This document shows positions 1-12,452 of a stretch of DNA of 64,000 bases, one piece after another. Each line of letters starts with the position of its first letter. The first letter of the stretch is position 1. This stretch comes from Strongylocentrotus droebachiensis (Eukaryota > Echinodermata > Echinoidea > Camarodonta > Strongylocentrotidae): assembly GCA_035222895.1 (NCBI GenBank), contig JAVYIG010002526.1, positions 178,350-242,349 on the forward strand, given 5' to 3'. A program made the position numbers and the translations under genes. Below the pieces are notes generated by a model. That model was not told the origin of the DNA. It worked only from the letters and a program-made list of their open reading frames with translations, and did no database searches.

Positions 1-12
1 TTCTTTTATTAG

Positions 13-81
13 GTTCAATATATCTGGCATCTACAGACCATCCTCAAATTATAACCGTGGCTAATACCGTTGAATTTCCAG
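13..81 (+). CDS. Cassette A exon 1: extracellular juxtamembrane stalk
   Basis: The exon follows a TTATTAG acceptor and ends at G|GTAGGA. Read in the frame that completes a codon begun upstream, it encodes SIYLAST then a polar stretch ending in VEFP. The same exon recurs at 12,384-12,452 with mostly conservative changes. It enters with one codon base supplied by an exon left of the window, so the gene starts outside. Confidence 0.65.
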
Positions 82-2847
82 GTAGGATGGATTCAAAAAT
101 GAATTATTTCCTGTCAGGTAATTTTTAAACACTCCATGAGAAAAAACGTTTTGTTCTTCATGGATGGTCTTTTAAAGGTCGTTTAACTCATAGCCTGCCA
201 CAAGGCTGCAGGCACGCTATCGTTATACTGCTTTGTCCGTGCGAGGGAGTTACCGCTTGAGTGCCATTTGCGTGCAATGCAGCATTCGTAATAGAAGTTA
301 TTGTTCATGCTCATTGGACTGTGCTATGTGTTTTGCACTCGCTATTCATAGAACCATCGCGTTAATCAGATTATCTGCAAAACAACCTGGCACGGGGGGA
401 TTTGGGGCTTGGCACAATGGGGATTAGCCCTGTGGCATGATAAGAGTTAACTATGTTATTTTAATAATGTTGATATATTTTTTTTTGGGGGGTGCGAAAT
501 ATCCTTATTCTTATCCTGAATGGGCCCCCAAAATCATTAAAGGCTAGGTAACTTTCCGTTTCTTCCAGATTCATATGAGCAATTATGATATATCACATAT
601 TTGCTAGAAATGTAGTAATGCAGAAAACATTTTGATGAGGTAATTCGAAAATCTGTAAACGCAAAAGTGCATTTTTTCTGTAATATCTCAGGTTTCAATG
701 TAGATGGATCGTTTTTAGTTTAGACGATTGCTCCCTGACCATTAATGATGACACATATCATGTGGTCTGCAAATCAACCGCAAATGTTACGTCTAAAATA
801 TTAATTGCATATGTGCGTATGCATCAATGAATTGTGTTTGTATTTTGAGGCATAAGTATATCTCAGTACTTGTATTTATTAGAGGTAATTAAATGATATT
901 TGAATTATCACATAATGTACTTGCTCTCACTTAACCTTTAAAAATAAGTTTACCTTCACCGGTATGCTCTCACGAATATGTATTTAGGAAACTCGGCGTA
1001 ATAGTTATTATTTCGATGATAACAGAATGGATGTCTTTTACAACGATATCAGCACGGACAGCATTTAACAATATACACAAGCATCCATGTACTCAATCTA
1101 TTTGGGGGTGATGCTCTTATTAATGAAATAAATCTTTCTCTCTAGAAATTGTGTCACTTGCCTTGTACGCTGTAGGAGCCACAGTATGTCTCGTCATGAT
1201 TGTCATTGTCTTCATATTCGTCTTTCGGAGATGGAGAAAAAAGTACAATGGTAACAGTTTTTATAATATAAAATAAAACAAAATATTGTCAGAATTATGT
1301 GACAGGATGAAAATGTTAGCTAACCAAGACACCATTAATGGCATGATATGGTTGTCGCAATATAAGAGATTCAAACTAATAGATTGCATTAGTGTGCTCA
1401 ATTTGAATGTGATTTTAAGTGTACAAGTCCAAGATTACAAGCATTGATAAAATTGTGTGATTACACAAGGAGAAACATGAATTATATTTAATACAACCAT
1501 GACAAATGTAGTGAATTTTCCATTTTCTATCAAGGTAACCAAATTTTTAGACACCGTTGGGTTGGGTGGGATGAATGTTCTTTGTTTTAGATAATGGTTG
1601 CTCAAAAGTGGTCTTATATGTTCACATTTGAATAAATAAGCGAGCTGCCAAAAGAAGAGGGACTGATTGAAAGGAATAAAGGGGGACAGAAGGGGAATAT
1701 CAGGAACCAGCATCTAGTAACAAAAAGAAAATCAAGAATATCAGAATACTTAGCTAATTATCTACTACATTTTAGTTAGATGTTCATATTTTCAGAACTT
1801 TTGTTAATAATATGTTTTTTTATATTTTGTAAAAATCTCTGTTAGATAAGAAAAAGATTAATATTTTGTATATCAAACCTGTCTTAGTGGCCACTTCTCT
1901 CTATAAGGGCCACCTGTCTATATTTGCCATGTAGTTTAAGTATGTGTGGGTGTATTATGCTTACAGGAAGAGTTCCTAGAGAACTCGACAACGTTCATGG
2001 TCCAGGTACACACCCGACGGGGCCTGACCGAGGAGCTCTTCCCCCTATCCCAACATTCACAACTGACTCATCTATTGACCATTTACCCGTTCCATCCCAC
2101 GTGACTCAAACCAATCGCCGTATGGCTCGGGGAAATCAGGACCGGATTCCGCTTCAGTCACTCGTGTCTCCTGTGGATGATACCCTCGAGAGAGATCAGA
2201 ATAGGACCATGGGATCCAGGTCCAACGCTGGTACCAGGGTCAAAACAGTAATACCTTTTTGTTTTTCTTCTTTTTATCATTACATACAATGTTTTTTTTA
2301 CCTCAAATAATGATTTTTTACGCCAAAAAAAAAAAAAAAAAAAATGGTGAAAAATGCTTTTAAACGATAAATTAAAGATTGAAGAAAAAATATGAAGACA
2401 AAATATGAAGAAAGAACAAATTAAATTTTGCTTTACAGGACACTGACGAAATTCGTTTTACTTTGATGGAACACTTTTCTTTTGGTCTTGAGACCACGAA
2501 ACGCACTGGGTTATTATCTTCATCTTAAGTTATTTCCAAATTGTACTCGATATATTTTGATATTTTCAGGTTCCGGTGAATCCTGATGTTGAGTATGCTG
2601 TAGTAAACAAAAAGCCGCGATCAGGAAAATGCCGGGCAGACAAACACAAACTAGATCCAGAAGTCTCTTCAGCTTTGGTAAGTAGTATCAATATTACTAC
2701 CTGATGAAACCTGGCAATAATCTAAATAAGTAGTGAATTCTCAGATTTGCCAGTGGAGATCATTTATTTACTCTATGACTTACAACACTGGTTATTTACA
2801 CACCCTCATAATACCTCCTTTATATAAACCATTACATAGATACATGC

Positions 2848-2885
<38 letters not shown>

Positions 2886-5800
2886 GTTTGTTGCATTTGC
2901 ATCTAAAACTTTTCTCTCTATATACAGTGCGTCCCAGAAAAAACGAAACCGAGAAGTATCGATGTTCTATCATAACTTAATCACAACTACAATTAATGAA
3001 TGATACATATTTGGAAAGCTTAGAGTCTCCTCTTTCATGTGATGCTACTCAGATAATGCATATTTTACGCATGAGTGATTAAAAGCAATTTGAAGGAAGG
3101 AAACCAAAAAGACATTTGGCGGGCGGTATCTGAATTTCGAAGAAAAATTCACATTTCTAGAAAGTTGAGTTTCTGCCCTTTCATATGACACCTCAATCAG
3201 GAAAAATTAGCGAGGAATGACAAAGTTCTGTTTGTTTAAAGTAGTGCTTGCATTTCCATAATTTTATTAAACAAATTCGTTTTCACTGGCTGCCTGCCGT
3301 ATCCATAAACGAAATTAACAAAAGACTTAACTCCGTTTCGTTGACAATCAGCCGTAGACGAGAGTCTTCATGCATGGCTGATTGTCAACGAAACGGAGTT
3401 AAGTCTTTTGTCAAATCTGCTTTTTGCTACGGCAGGCACCCAGTGAAAACGAATTTGTTTGTTAAAATTATGAAAATTTAAGGGCTACTTTAAACAAACA
3501 GAACTTTGTTATTCCTGGCTCATTTTTCTTGATTGAGGTATCATATGAAAGAGCAGAAAATGAACTTTCTAGAAATATGAATTTTTCTTTGAAATTCAGA
3601 TACCGCCCGCCAAATGTCTTTTTGGTTTCCTTCCTTCAAATTGCTTTTAATCACTCATGCCTGACATATGCATCACGTGAGTAGCATCAACTGAAAGAGA
3701 AGACTCTAAGCTTTCCAAATATGTACCATTCATTAATTAAGGTTGTGATTAAGTTATGATAAAACATCGATACTTCTCGGTTTCTTTTTTTTCCTGGGAC
3801 GCACTGTACATACATATTTATACATATTTTAGCAACACTTTCTCTCTCTCTCTGTACTCTCGATTCGTCTATCTCCATCAAAGAGAGGGAAAGATGAATG
3901 TATACTCCACTTAACACTGTTGAAAGTGAAACAAAAGAAAAGCAAGACACATAATGACAAACTACTTATAGCAAAATAAAACACATAACATCTGATATGT
4001 CTGTGGACAATGTAACAGTCAGGAAGCGAGTCGCAGACGTAACTGCTGAACAGAATATGGTATTCAATGTTTGAGACAACGGATACAAAGTCATTATTAG
4101 AATACGAATGCGACACGCGCTTTCTATCCAAATTCAATGTACCCACATAAAACAAATAAATCACAATGTACCCTACAGTGGATACACATACTGTGTGACC
4201 ACCTTTGAAACTGATTATGTACCTCCTGCTCCCCTGCTCGAATAGGAAATACTCCTGTATGTGCCGCTGGAATTACTCTAGCCATCTAAATATTAAGAGT
4301 CCCTAATTTCGTTAGATTATGGCAAATATCGTGATACTAGAGTAGGCGTTTAAGAGAATATCACAGCCAGGGGATGATCCCACATGATATTGGTTTGTAC
4401 TTAATTTCTCAAACCCTGAAAGACATTGACATACATACTCAGCTATTTGAATGCATATAGTGAACATTCAACATGCTAAGGAATCTTATATCAAAAAGGC
4501 AGAACAATTTTTTTTCTTTGATTGTGTACTTTAAACTAGAAAATGATGGGGTGTCACATATTTTATTCATTGTGTAGAGCGGGCCTCTGGATCCGTCAGT
4601 GGAGTATGCTACAGTCAATAAACAACGCAACATTTCTTCAAATCTTGGTTCATCATCTGCTCAGGTATTATTAGGCAATATGTAATTTTGTGTATATAGC
4701 CTTTACCTTTATTTACATGATACGCCCACAATACCCTCACTTAAATGAAAACCTTTCTCTGATACGTTTTTGTTTTTGTTTTCTTAAGAGCCACTTTCTC
4801 CTTAGCACTTGAATCCCAATTGAAATTCCCCATCAACTATTTCTCTTTCTTCTCTATTCTGGAGGAATATTTGTACACCACGTCCATGCACAAACACGCA
4901 CATAACCACACACACGCCCACACTCACACAGGTACTCATACTCGTTGCTGTTTGATTCATAACATGCAAACAAGACAAAATATGTTTGTATGATACAGTA
5001 TTGATAATGAATGCGCTTCATTACATGATCAATCTTAGCCTTCCATGACCCGTTTTTTCTTCTCTTTTGTCATTCTTAAGTTTCTTCTTATTAAAAAAAT
5101 AAATGTATTACACGCATGGATTAGTTTCGTTTTTCTTTGTTTCTCTTTTTTATCCTCATTTCTTTTCTTTTTTTTCCCCTCCCTTTTTTCTTCTTTTCTT
5201 TTCTTATTTTTGGGGTAATCCACGTAAATAAAAAACTCTGCTTTTTTAAAGGATTTGTCCTTCATTTGAAATCCCGACTTAATTTATGACATGGTTAATA
5301 TATTTAGTATCCTAAAACATTTGTGACTTACACACATTTTGTAATGTATAATACAAAATAACCTTTATTGTGTGTGTTTTATTGCAAATGCAATTTGATA
5401 TTAATTTCATTTAACCATTTGTTCGTGTTTTGATTGGGTTATGGATTTTTTTAATTGAATCGAACTACGCACATGTGCTATGAGCCGAATGCAAAAATTC
5501 AATTTCTTTTCAAGAGAATAGTGCAAGAGGTTTTATTTAGAAGAATAACAATATTATCTGACTATAAGTCATTCACGCTCTTCATGTTAATCTTTCATTA
5601 AAATCTACACCGTCACTTACTGAAACAGAAATGTGCACAAAGGAACAGTATATTTTGTTTAGGGGTGAAACGTGTAATCATATGGGAGTCCCAAAAGGTA
5701 TGCTATAATACAGATACTGACTGGTAGGGTGTGTAATATAACATTCTTTGGACCACCAGAGGGAGTTAGATTTTCCCAAGGGGCTATACGATCAATCATG

Positions 5801-7561
5801 CAGGTATCATGTCTACGAAATACCATTACTTATCATCTTAACCCTTTCATATCATATCAAAACAGGCAGGAGATGCTGTACAACCAGAACAGTCACCAAG
5901 AAAGAAGATTGGAAGAGGAGGAAATATACCGCATGTGTACACTGCGTCAGCAAGTGGAGTGGTAACCATAGTATTTATATCTCCCATGATGATGTAAAGT
6001 ATGACAAGGACTTTAAGGAGCTAATCAACTATTTCATCAATTAATACATTAACACAAATCTATGTTATTTTCATGCAATAAAGGTATTTTAATGAAATAT
6101 CTGATATTCATCCTAAGTTTCAAAAACATTTTTAATGACATAAAAATGAAAATACCGAAAATCTGACCACTACATGTTTTTAGTGTGATATTGGGGGTAT
6201 TGTGCAAACAGGTCTGTTAGAAAGCAAATGAAATTTGTTTCACTCTGTGAATTTGTACAGGTATTCCTAATTTGAAAGAAAGCTAACATCCGTTTAACAA
6301 AATCTTAAATTTATTAGCGAAATTTCCCCTGCGTAAGATGTTGAAATGTTTTAAAGAAAAAATAACCCTGTATCATATGACTATAATAGATTTTCTTTGA
6401 AGAAGCTCTTTGATATTTTGTATGTTTTTCTGAAGATGCCATGATGTTCAGATGTTGTTGCAACTATTTAGTTTAGCTAGTCTATTTAAGTGCAAGGAGC
6501 AGTCACGTGTGTTCGATACTTCATGAAAGGCTTGGAATACTCAAGATAAAGTTTTTATTAGATTTAATTGTTGGCATATTCTTGCACGAAACTGATCATG
6601 TTTCATATTTTCTTTCTTAATCTAATACTGAAGGCCGAGTATGCAGTTGTAGACACAACTAGAGAAGAGAGGAAGAAAGGTCAACCAAGAGCTCACCAAA
6701 GAAATATGGTAAGCTCTGGGACATCACCTTTATTCTATGTTAAATGGCAGTCCTTAACTGTGGGGATAAGTTTCCTCCTTTCCTCCAGTACATTTACTTA
6801 CTATATACAACATTACATTTCTTTGTTCTTTAATTTTTTTTTGGCAAGAACGGTCATTTTGAATATGATCTTGATTTCCAGATACCAATCGACATAATTT
6901 CATAGATGCTTTACTTAATTCATATTCTGAGACTGAAATATATTAAAATGAAAAGTATTTGTTTCTAAGAATACCTTACTCCCGGTTATTTTGAACACTT
7001 TCCTAGCTTCAGTTACTTTCTTGCCTCTTTGCACGGTAGCTTGTTTGCCACAAATGCAACCCCCCCCCCCCCTAAAAAAGAAAAAAAAAGAAAAAGAAAT
7101 AGGTATCAAATGACTAAAGTGTTGATTTGTATACGACAATTATTTTACAAACTATTTTATTTCCATGCTTGATAAGCTCTATGGCAACCCCTTTAACCCT
7201 GGTGTAAAACAATATTTTACTCAATACAGTAATATAATCTTTGTGCCTTTTGAATATATCTTAAACAATTAATAGAAAGTGGCATCGTTTCTCTTTCATG
7301 AATAACTGATGACTGGATAGGATAGGTGTCTATTTCTATGTTCGGTAATTTGCACTCTGTAACATGATAAAGCACTTTTCATAACAATGAAATGCACTTT
7401 AAAAATGATATTGAAAGTAATGAATAGTAAAGTAAGAAGACTGCGATTCAGTTACTTCTATTTATATCTTGTTATATATCTATTGTTTATAGGCTTACCG
7501 TGATCCGGAAGTAGAGTATGCTGTAGTTGACAAGACGAAAAAGAGCCCACGAGAGAAATAA
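13..7561 (+). CDS. Receptor cassette A: transmembrane and ITIM-like cytoplasmic exons
   Basis: Spliced gene model built by eye from eight exons: 13-81, 1146-1250, 1967-2247, 2570-2677, 4578-4664, 5866-5961, 6634-6708 and 7493-7561 (stop). All introns are GT-AG and all phases agree (1, 1, then 0 throughout). The protein runs through a short extracellular stalk, one strongly hydrophobic helix followed by an Arg/Lys-rich stop-transfer, a proline-rich linker and a tail with four YAVV/YATV tyrosines. Three of these, in the VEYAVV/VEYATV context, fit the ITIM consensus [SIVL]xYxx[ILV], so I infer recruitment of SH2-domain phosphatases or similar partners. This would make it a type I receptor at the plasma membrane. 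The ectodomain is not in the window, so the receptor family cannot be named. A related cassette with a different tail lies at 12,384-16,526. Confidence 0.7.
1146..1250 (+). CDS. Cassette A exon 2: transmembrane segment
   Basis: The acceptor is TTTCTCTCTAG and the donor is G|GTAACA, giving 105 nt. The translation starts EIVSLALYAVGATV, continues as a hydrophobic stretch rich in Val, Ile and Phe, and ends FRRWRKKYN. This is a single membrane helix with a basic stop-transfer on the cytoplasmic side, as expected for a type I receptor. The exon leaves in phase 1. Confidence 0.8.
1967..2247 (+). CDS. Cassette A exon 3: proline-rich cytoplasmic linker
   Basis: The acceptor is GCTTACAG and the donor ACA|GTAATA. 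The exon encodes RVPRELDNVHG, then a Pro/Ser/Thr/His-rich linker containing ALPPIPT and IPLQSLVSP. It is homologous to the exon at 14,102-14,343 but carries about 13 extra codons near the 3' end. It contains no tyrosine, so it probably acts as a spacer or as a ligand for SH3/WW-type domains. That role is inference. Confidence 0.7.
2570..2677 (+). CDS. Cassette A exon 4: first VEYAVV tail motif
   Basis: A phase 0-0 exon of 36 codons after TATTTTCAG and before GTAAGT. It encodes NPDVEYAVVNKK, then a Lys/Arg-rich stretch and LDPEVSSAL. The tyrosine context V-E-Y-A-V-V fits the ITIM consensus. The NPDVEYAVV core recurs in the later tail exons, which points to internal exon duplication. Confidence 0.75.
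2925..3806. mobile_element. Palindromic mariner-type MITE, copy 1 (intron of cassette A)
   Basis: The element begins CAGTGCGTCCCAG and ends with the reverse complement of CAGTGCGTCCCAGG, flanked by TA on both sides (2923-2924, 3807-3808), as in Tc1/mariner insertions. The arms are about 400 bp each, so almost the whole 882 bp folds on itself. A second, nested hairpin (ACTCCGTTTCGTTGACAATC and its complement) forms the centre. There is no transposase ORF. Copies 2 and 3 are at 18,649-19,165 and 40,011-40,748. Confidence 0.85.
4578..4664 (+). CDS. Cassette A exon 5: VEYATV tail motif
   Basis: A phase 0-0 exon of 29 codons between TTGTGTAG and CAG|GTATTA. It encodes SGPLDPSVEYATVNKQR followed by a Ser-rich end. 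V-E-Y-A-T-V is again an ITIM-type tyrosine, and the DPSVEYA core aligns with exons 4 and 8 of this cassette. Confidence 0.75.
4665..5700 (+). other. Intron of cassette A with simple-sequence patches
   Basis: Holds a short (CA)n-like stretch near 4890-4930 and a pyrimidine-rich tract near 5130-5215. I see no coding exon with splice signals in this intron. Confidence 0.5.
5866..5961 (+). CDS. Cassette A exon 6: basic linker (probable)
   Basis: A phase 0-0 segment of 32 codons between AAAACAG and GTG|GTAACC. It encodes a linker with QSPRKKIGRGGN and one tyrosine (HVYTAS) that does not match the ITIM pattern. A 14-codon phase 0-0 segment just upstream (ending in CAG|GTATCA at about 5802) could be a further small exon. 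Skipping either would keep the frame, so alternative splicing is possible. Confidence 0.5.
6634..6708 (+). CDS. Cassette A exon 7: AEYAVV tail motif
   Basis: A phase 0-0 exon of 25 codons after AATACTGAAG and before ATG|GTAAGC. It begins AEYAVVDTTREERKKG. The Y-A-V-V core matches its sister exons, but the -2 position is Ala, so it misses the strict ITIM consensus. Confidence 0.65.
7493..7561 (+). CDS. Cassette A terminal exon: VEYAVV then stop
   Basis: The acceptor is TGTTTATAG. The exon encodes AYRDPEVEYAVVDKTKKS and a few more residues before TAA. This third strict ITIM-type tyrosine lies 13 residues from the C-terminus. I saw no AATAAA close downstream; the first candidate is near 8320. 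Confidence 0.75.
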   Translation, partial: AYRDPEVEYAVVDKTKKSPREK

Positions 7562-10329
7562 TATGAATGATAAGAAAAAACGGTTTATACGATTATTTTG
7601 GTAATTGCATCGGCATTTCTTATCCTATGTGTATATCTTATTCCTTGCATATGGATTTTGGAGCAATATGAACTCTTAAAGATTACTAAGGGAAGATGCA
7701 TTTTGTGTTGTTTTGATGTAAAACAAAATTTCAATATATCGTTTCAACCAGTTGGTCTACAAGTAGGCTTAGAAATATATTTTCCAGCCCAAAATGTAAT
7801 TAATAGGGCACTTAGATTTCGGTCAGTGTACATATCGCTTTAGGTAAAAAAGAATTTCTCACCAATTATTTTTTCTCTACATTTAGAGAAGAAAAATGAA
7901 AAGAATATATCGTAGCGCAGAATTGAATTTGTATTATCTAAATAAGTACACAAAGAAGTCACTTTGGTTTAATTCTACATTGAAGCAACGTAGTGTCATA
8001 AATTGATGCATAGTATACAGGGAATAAGAGTCGAAAGTTTGAAATGCGTGACAGACTAATATATGTGAAAAGGATTTTGGAGTATCGCTGTAAAAAAAAA
8101 ATGACTATCAGAGAAAATCTTGGTTATCAAAAGGGAAAGGAACATTTAGGCGATGATAATTACAAGTGATTGTACTAAACCCCTTCCTTTCTAACTAAAA
8201 CATTATGAGTCAGTTTACATCTAGCATGTTAGTGAAATCGATGTGTGGTACATATATTTAATTTATAATCAACAGTTATGTTTTATTAATCAAATACTGT
8301 AATTTCTAATAGTAGTGTAAATAAACACAATATCATCAAAACGATTGTACAAAGCATGTTTCAAAAGAGCATATATGTTTAGGATGTTGATACACATATA
8401 GATAAAATTATACGAATATGTGCATTGATATCGAAATTTTTCGGTAATGTGTAATCTTGAATAATTTCTCCAGTTCAAGACTATGTCGATATTTCAGAGA
8501 GAGATAGAGAGAAAGAAAGGAGGAGGAGGACAGAGAAAGAGAATAAGAGAGAAAACTACGTAGATTAGAGAAAATGCTAAAATGCACAAGTTTTTTTTTT
8601 TTTTTTTTAAATATCATGCAACATTTTTATATGGAATGGGTGAATTAAGACCACTTTGTCGAAAACGTTAATGCGATTGTGTTACGATGGTACTTGGAAT
8701 ATTAACTGATTCATAATGAGTGGAAGTAAATTAAGTATTTAGGTATGTAAAACAAATAAATAAGAATACAGATACTTTTGTGCATGATATGATAATCACG
8801 TCGCACGGATTACTGTTTTACTCCGACAAATGAAAAACAAAAGCGCAGGGTGATAGTTATGCAATATAGTATACTTGCTCTATCGTCATAATACAAATGT
8901 AGGACTTACATTTCAAATTTTGCGTCGGTATTGATTCATTGTAGATAAGCTTGTGTCACAAAACAGTGTTTTTTAAAAAAAATATTTTGATACGAAAAAG
9001 GAATGCTTTGCACATATATTTATCGTTATTAATAAAGGCAACAGCTAAAACTGCATGTAATATTAGCTCGTGTTGATGTGTCATCAGCTCTGCGGTCCCC
9101 TTATTAAAGTTGTTTACCGAGAAACAAGGTAAGAGAAGAGAAAGGAAGAGAGAGGAAGATAGAATGAAAAAGAAAGATAGAAAGAGAAAGAGCGATATAT
9201 AGATAGAGAGAGAGAGAGAGACAAAGAAGAGAGAGGGAGAGGAAGATAGAAAGTGAGAGAGAGAGAGAGGGAGATAATTTCTTTTCTTGGATGTGAGGAT
9301 TGAGGGAGAGCAAGAGTAAACGATATAGTTAATAACCAGGCTAGAGAGAGAGAGAGAGAGACAAACAGACGAATAGATGATATAGATTTCTTTCTTAAAG
9401 GAAAGTTCATGGGGAAGAGTTAAAGAACATTCCTTGTTGGGCTATTTAAAGAGCAATTGAAAACGTTATCGGTCAAACTATTTTCGTTCCCAGTATAAAT
9501 TAGGGGTTGAACAATACCACTAATAAAGTTATGTACTTAAATGTTTGAACTTCAGTAGTTTCTATGGGTCGGTTATTTGAATTTCACGCAAAAATTATTA
9601 AAAAATATAAACGGCAATGTTTGCAACAAAATATACACAGCAATGAACATACACACAAATTCAAAATACTTGGATATATAATACCTTACAGCGACATTAG
9701 AAGAACATATGTAGTTAAACAAATGAGTCTTTAGCAAGACATTTTCATATCATGTTAACGATTGAACAATTTAATTAATGCCCTCTACGTACGTTTGCTG
9801 GCAGAGGAAACTAACAGGCCTCCAAAGAAACAATAGGCCTCCCAAGAAACAATAGGTTTATTCATTAGTCATTAGTTTAATTAGTAATATTGTTTTGCTT
9901 TAGGGTTAGGGAAATATACTAGTTTTTTTTATAAAATCCTGTTCATGTACCATTTAGGGTTATATGTAAACGTCACATGTAAGGTCATAAGCAAGTTTGG
10001 TAAAACTGCAATTTATATATAGACACAGGTCATGACACCGGCTGTGTCATAGATCAGTAACATCCGTGTCACAGGTCAGTAATCAACACTTGACCGCACA
10101 TCCCTTATTACACGTCCACATATTTCACATCAACTGATTAAACACACCGACAGCCCAACACACAAGCAAGGTAAAACACTTTGAATTTGCATAATTATTT
10201 CTAAGTTTATTCCGAAAGTATTTCTCGTACTAATTTTTGCTATGTTCATGATGCTTGACTATGATTGAGTGATATTAAGTTTGTATCCGTGTATATTTGT
10301 TTATACAATGCATTTGTTTTTGTATGTGT
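7562..10329. other. Inter-cassette sequence with GA-rich microsatellites
   Basis: No supported exon. Purine-rich (GAGA)n patches occur at about 8495-8545 and, more extensively, at about 9118-9365, with poly-T near 8590-8608. The ectodomain exons expected if cassette B were a separate complete gene were not recognised here. Confidence 0.5.
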
Positions 10330-10430
10330 TTGTACTTCAGAACCTGAAGAAGGCCTCACAAGCCGAAAGCTCGTAATAAACTTGTAAAGTACAGCTACGT
10401 CTCACGTTCCTAGACCATTTTCTTCACGCC
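10330..10430 (+). mobile_element. Penelope-like element terminal relic
   Basis: The stretch ACCTGAAGAAGGCCTCACAA followed by GCCGAAAGCTCGTAATAAAC resembles the conserved terminal motif (CCTGAAGAAGGC...CCGAAAGC) of Penelope-like retroelements. No GIY-YIG or RT ORF is visible beside it, so it is at most a solitary terminus. Confidence 0.45.
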
Positions 10431-10439
10431 TATATAAGG

Positions 10440-11830
10440 GTAGATTTTTTTTACCAACTTTTCAAACTGGTGAAAATGGTCCATAGGTGTGTGTTAATAT
10501 ATTGTGGATTCTATTTTGGAAAACAATCCATTTTCAACAATCAAATAACTCATCGATAAAATTACCATTTGATCTGAAATTCCATTCTGTAAATGTAAAT
10601 TTAATTAAACACTTTGAAATTCATTAGAGTTTGAATGAAGTAGATGTGTTTCTTTTCTTTACATCGAGTTCATTAGTCTTTCTTATGGGGCGGGGAGGGG
10701 GGGGGGGGGGGTCTGTCAGATAACAGAGGGCACTTACTTTTTTCCAGAGGGTCTTGCATCCCCTTTAGTCATTTTCTCATTTTTTATAGCATGTTTGTAA
10801 TGTACAGCCATACGTCTTTGGTCCACGTGCCTTCAAGTAAAAAAAACAAAAAACAACAACACATACTCTAAACTTTAGTGGTGTTCAGTAAACCCATCTT
10901 GCTGAGGGTTTTGTCAATTTATCCCCCAATGTAAACTTCATAGAAAATAATAAGGGGAGCAATAAACACAACACCAGATTCCGAGCAGTTCCGAGAAGAT
11001 ATTAAACAAAAAATATTTGGTATTTATTTTGTTCTTGCAGTTGAATATGTGCGCACAAATCACTACGCGACATCAGCGCAGCGAGCATGCACATGCACAC
11101 ACACGCACACGTACACCCAATACCCACCAACAACACATTATCATTACCAGTATATATCTACATGTACATTAAAGTTTGAAAATACAATCTAGGCTCTTTA
11201 ACTTCGATTGGACTTAAACTCTGTTTATAAACTAAATCACAGTTTTTCTTCATCTCCTGCTGATTTTCTGAGATGGTAGATAAAGAAAAAAAATTATGTT
11301 ATGAATTGCTATTTTGGTATAATTTTTGTGATTGTTGACAAGTTTCACTTGGTAAATAAATCTGTATAAATTGTAATGCTTTACTCAACGTTTCCTTTCA
11401 TTAAATGCCCCACCCGTGTTACTGAACAATCTGCCTCTCTACATAATAATAAAATAACAATGTTACTTGCTTAAATCGATCGGGAATAATTATTACAGAC
11501 ATTTCTGATAATTTTCCTGTTAAAGGTATTTGTGGCTCTGATTTACTCATTTTAAATGCAAAAGTAAGAAGTCTCATAAGAGATATGAATTGAGAAACTG
11601 TTATTATTTTGGAATTAGGGGAATCACATAAAAAACGCTCTATTTCTCGTATACATAAATGACATTTCTGATGCTTCTAACATTCGACAATGAATTATTT
11701 TAATGGAAAAAAACGTATATAAATGTATTCTAATAGGTGTGTGTGACAATATATAATGCTATGTATGTGCATGTTATTGTTTTATTGATAATGTGAACTG
11801 AAGTTGCATTGTATTAAATTCTTTTGCAGT
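10440..11830. other. Gene-free spacer with poly-G and CA-rich patches
   Basis: Contains a poly-G run near 10,690-10,711 and a (CA)n-like tract near 11,092-11,118. I see no exon or recognisable element. Confidence 0.45.
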
Positions 11831-12052
11831 ATGTGTCAGCACCTTGAGGTCAGAAATGACTCCTAATTTGAATATATCGTCGGTGATCAGAGTGCATTGA
11901 GCTGTCAAACCAATACCAGTAACTTCAATCTGACATCGTCATCACTCTTCTTCACCACATCTTACCAGGGTGGGAGAGGAAATGAAAATACGAGTTCTTC
12001 GTGGGAAATTGCAGGAGCATTACATTTGGCTAGCTACAAGCTTGATTCAAAC
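11831..12052 (+). pseudogene. Possible decayed ectodomain exon
   Basis: A good acceptor (TTCTTTTGCAG) opens a readable frame that encodes TPNLNISSVIRV and then needs a frame change near 11,890. After that it encodes a Ser/Thr/Asn-rich stretch with SSSWEIAGALHLASYK up to a GTAAGC donor. The phase at the donor (0) does not fit the next exon at 12,384, which needs phase 1. This could be a broken extracellular exon or chance. I do not recognise a domain. Confidence 0.22.
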
Positions 12053-12383
12053 GTAAGCTCTCTGTTCTGCTGTGTGTCAAAGACGTCTCTATGCTCAATG
12101 GTTTGCTAAGCAGATTACTCCGACGTGCTTAATGGTAATAAAACACGAATTTCAATATGTACTTCAACCACTTTCGATAGAATAACCATATTTGAAACGA
12201 AAATAACTTTCAATTTTTACTTGATAGAAACTAAATTATTTGGGTATGAACATACAGTCCTAGTATCAGCATCTCTTAATAGAATATTTAATTTTAGAAA
12301 TTGCAATGAATATGGCCACACCATTCTTCGATCAAATAATGGTAAACAAAAGAAACTCTGATATTTCTGTTTTTTGTTATTAG

Positions 12384-12452
12384 GTTCAATATATCTAGCA
12401 TCTACAGAGCATCCTGAAATTGCAACCGTGGCTAATATCGATGGTTTTCTAG
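12384..12452 (+). CDS. Cassette B exon 1: juxtamembrane stalk
   Basis: Same length (69 nt), splice phases and acceptor context (TTATTAG) as the exon at 13-81. It encodes SIYLASTEHPEIATVAN and a short end. It requires a phase-1 exon upstream. Confidence 0.65.

Noticed and set aside
5728..5802. An exon from GGTGTGTAATAT to CAG|GTATCA in cassette A
   Set aside because: The full segment breaks the phase-0 chain; only the last 42 nt could fit, which is too weak to list.
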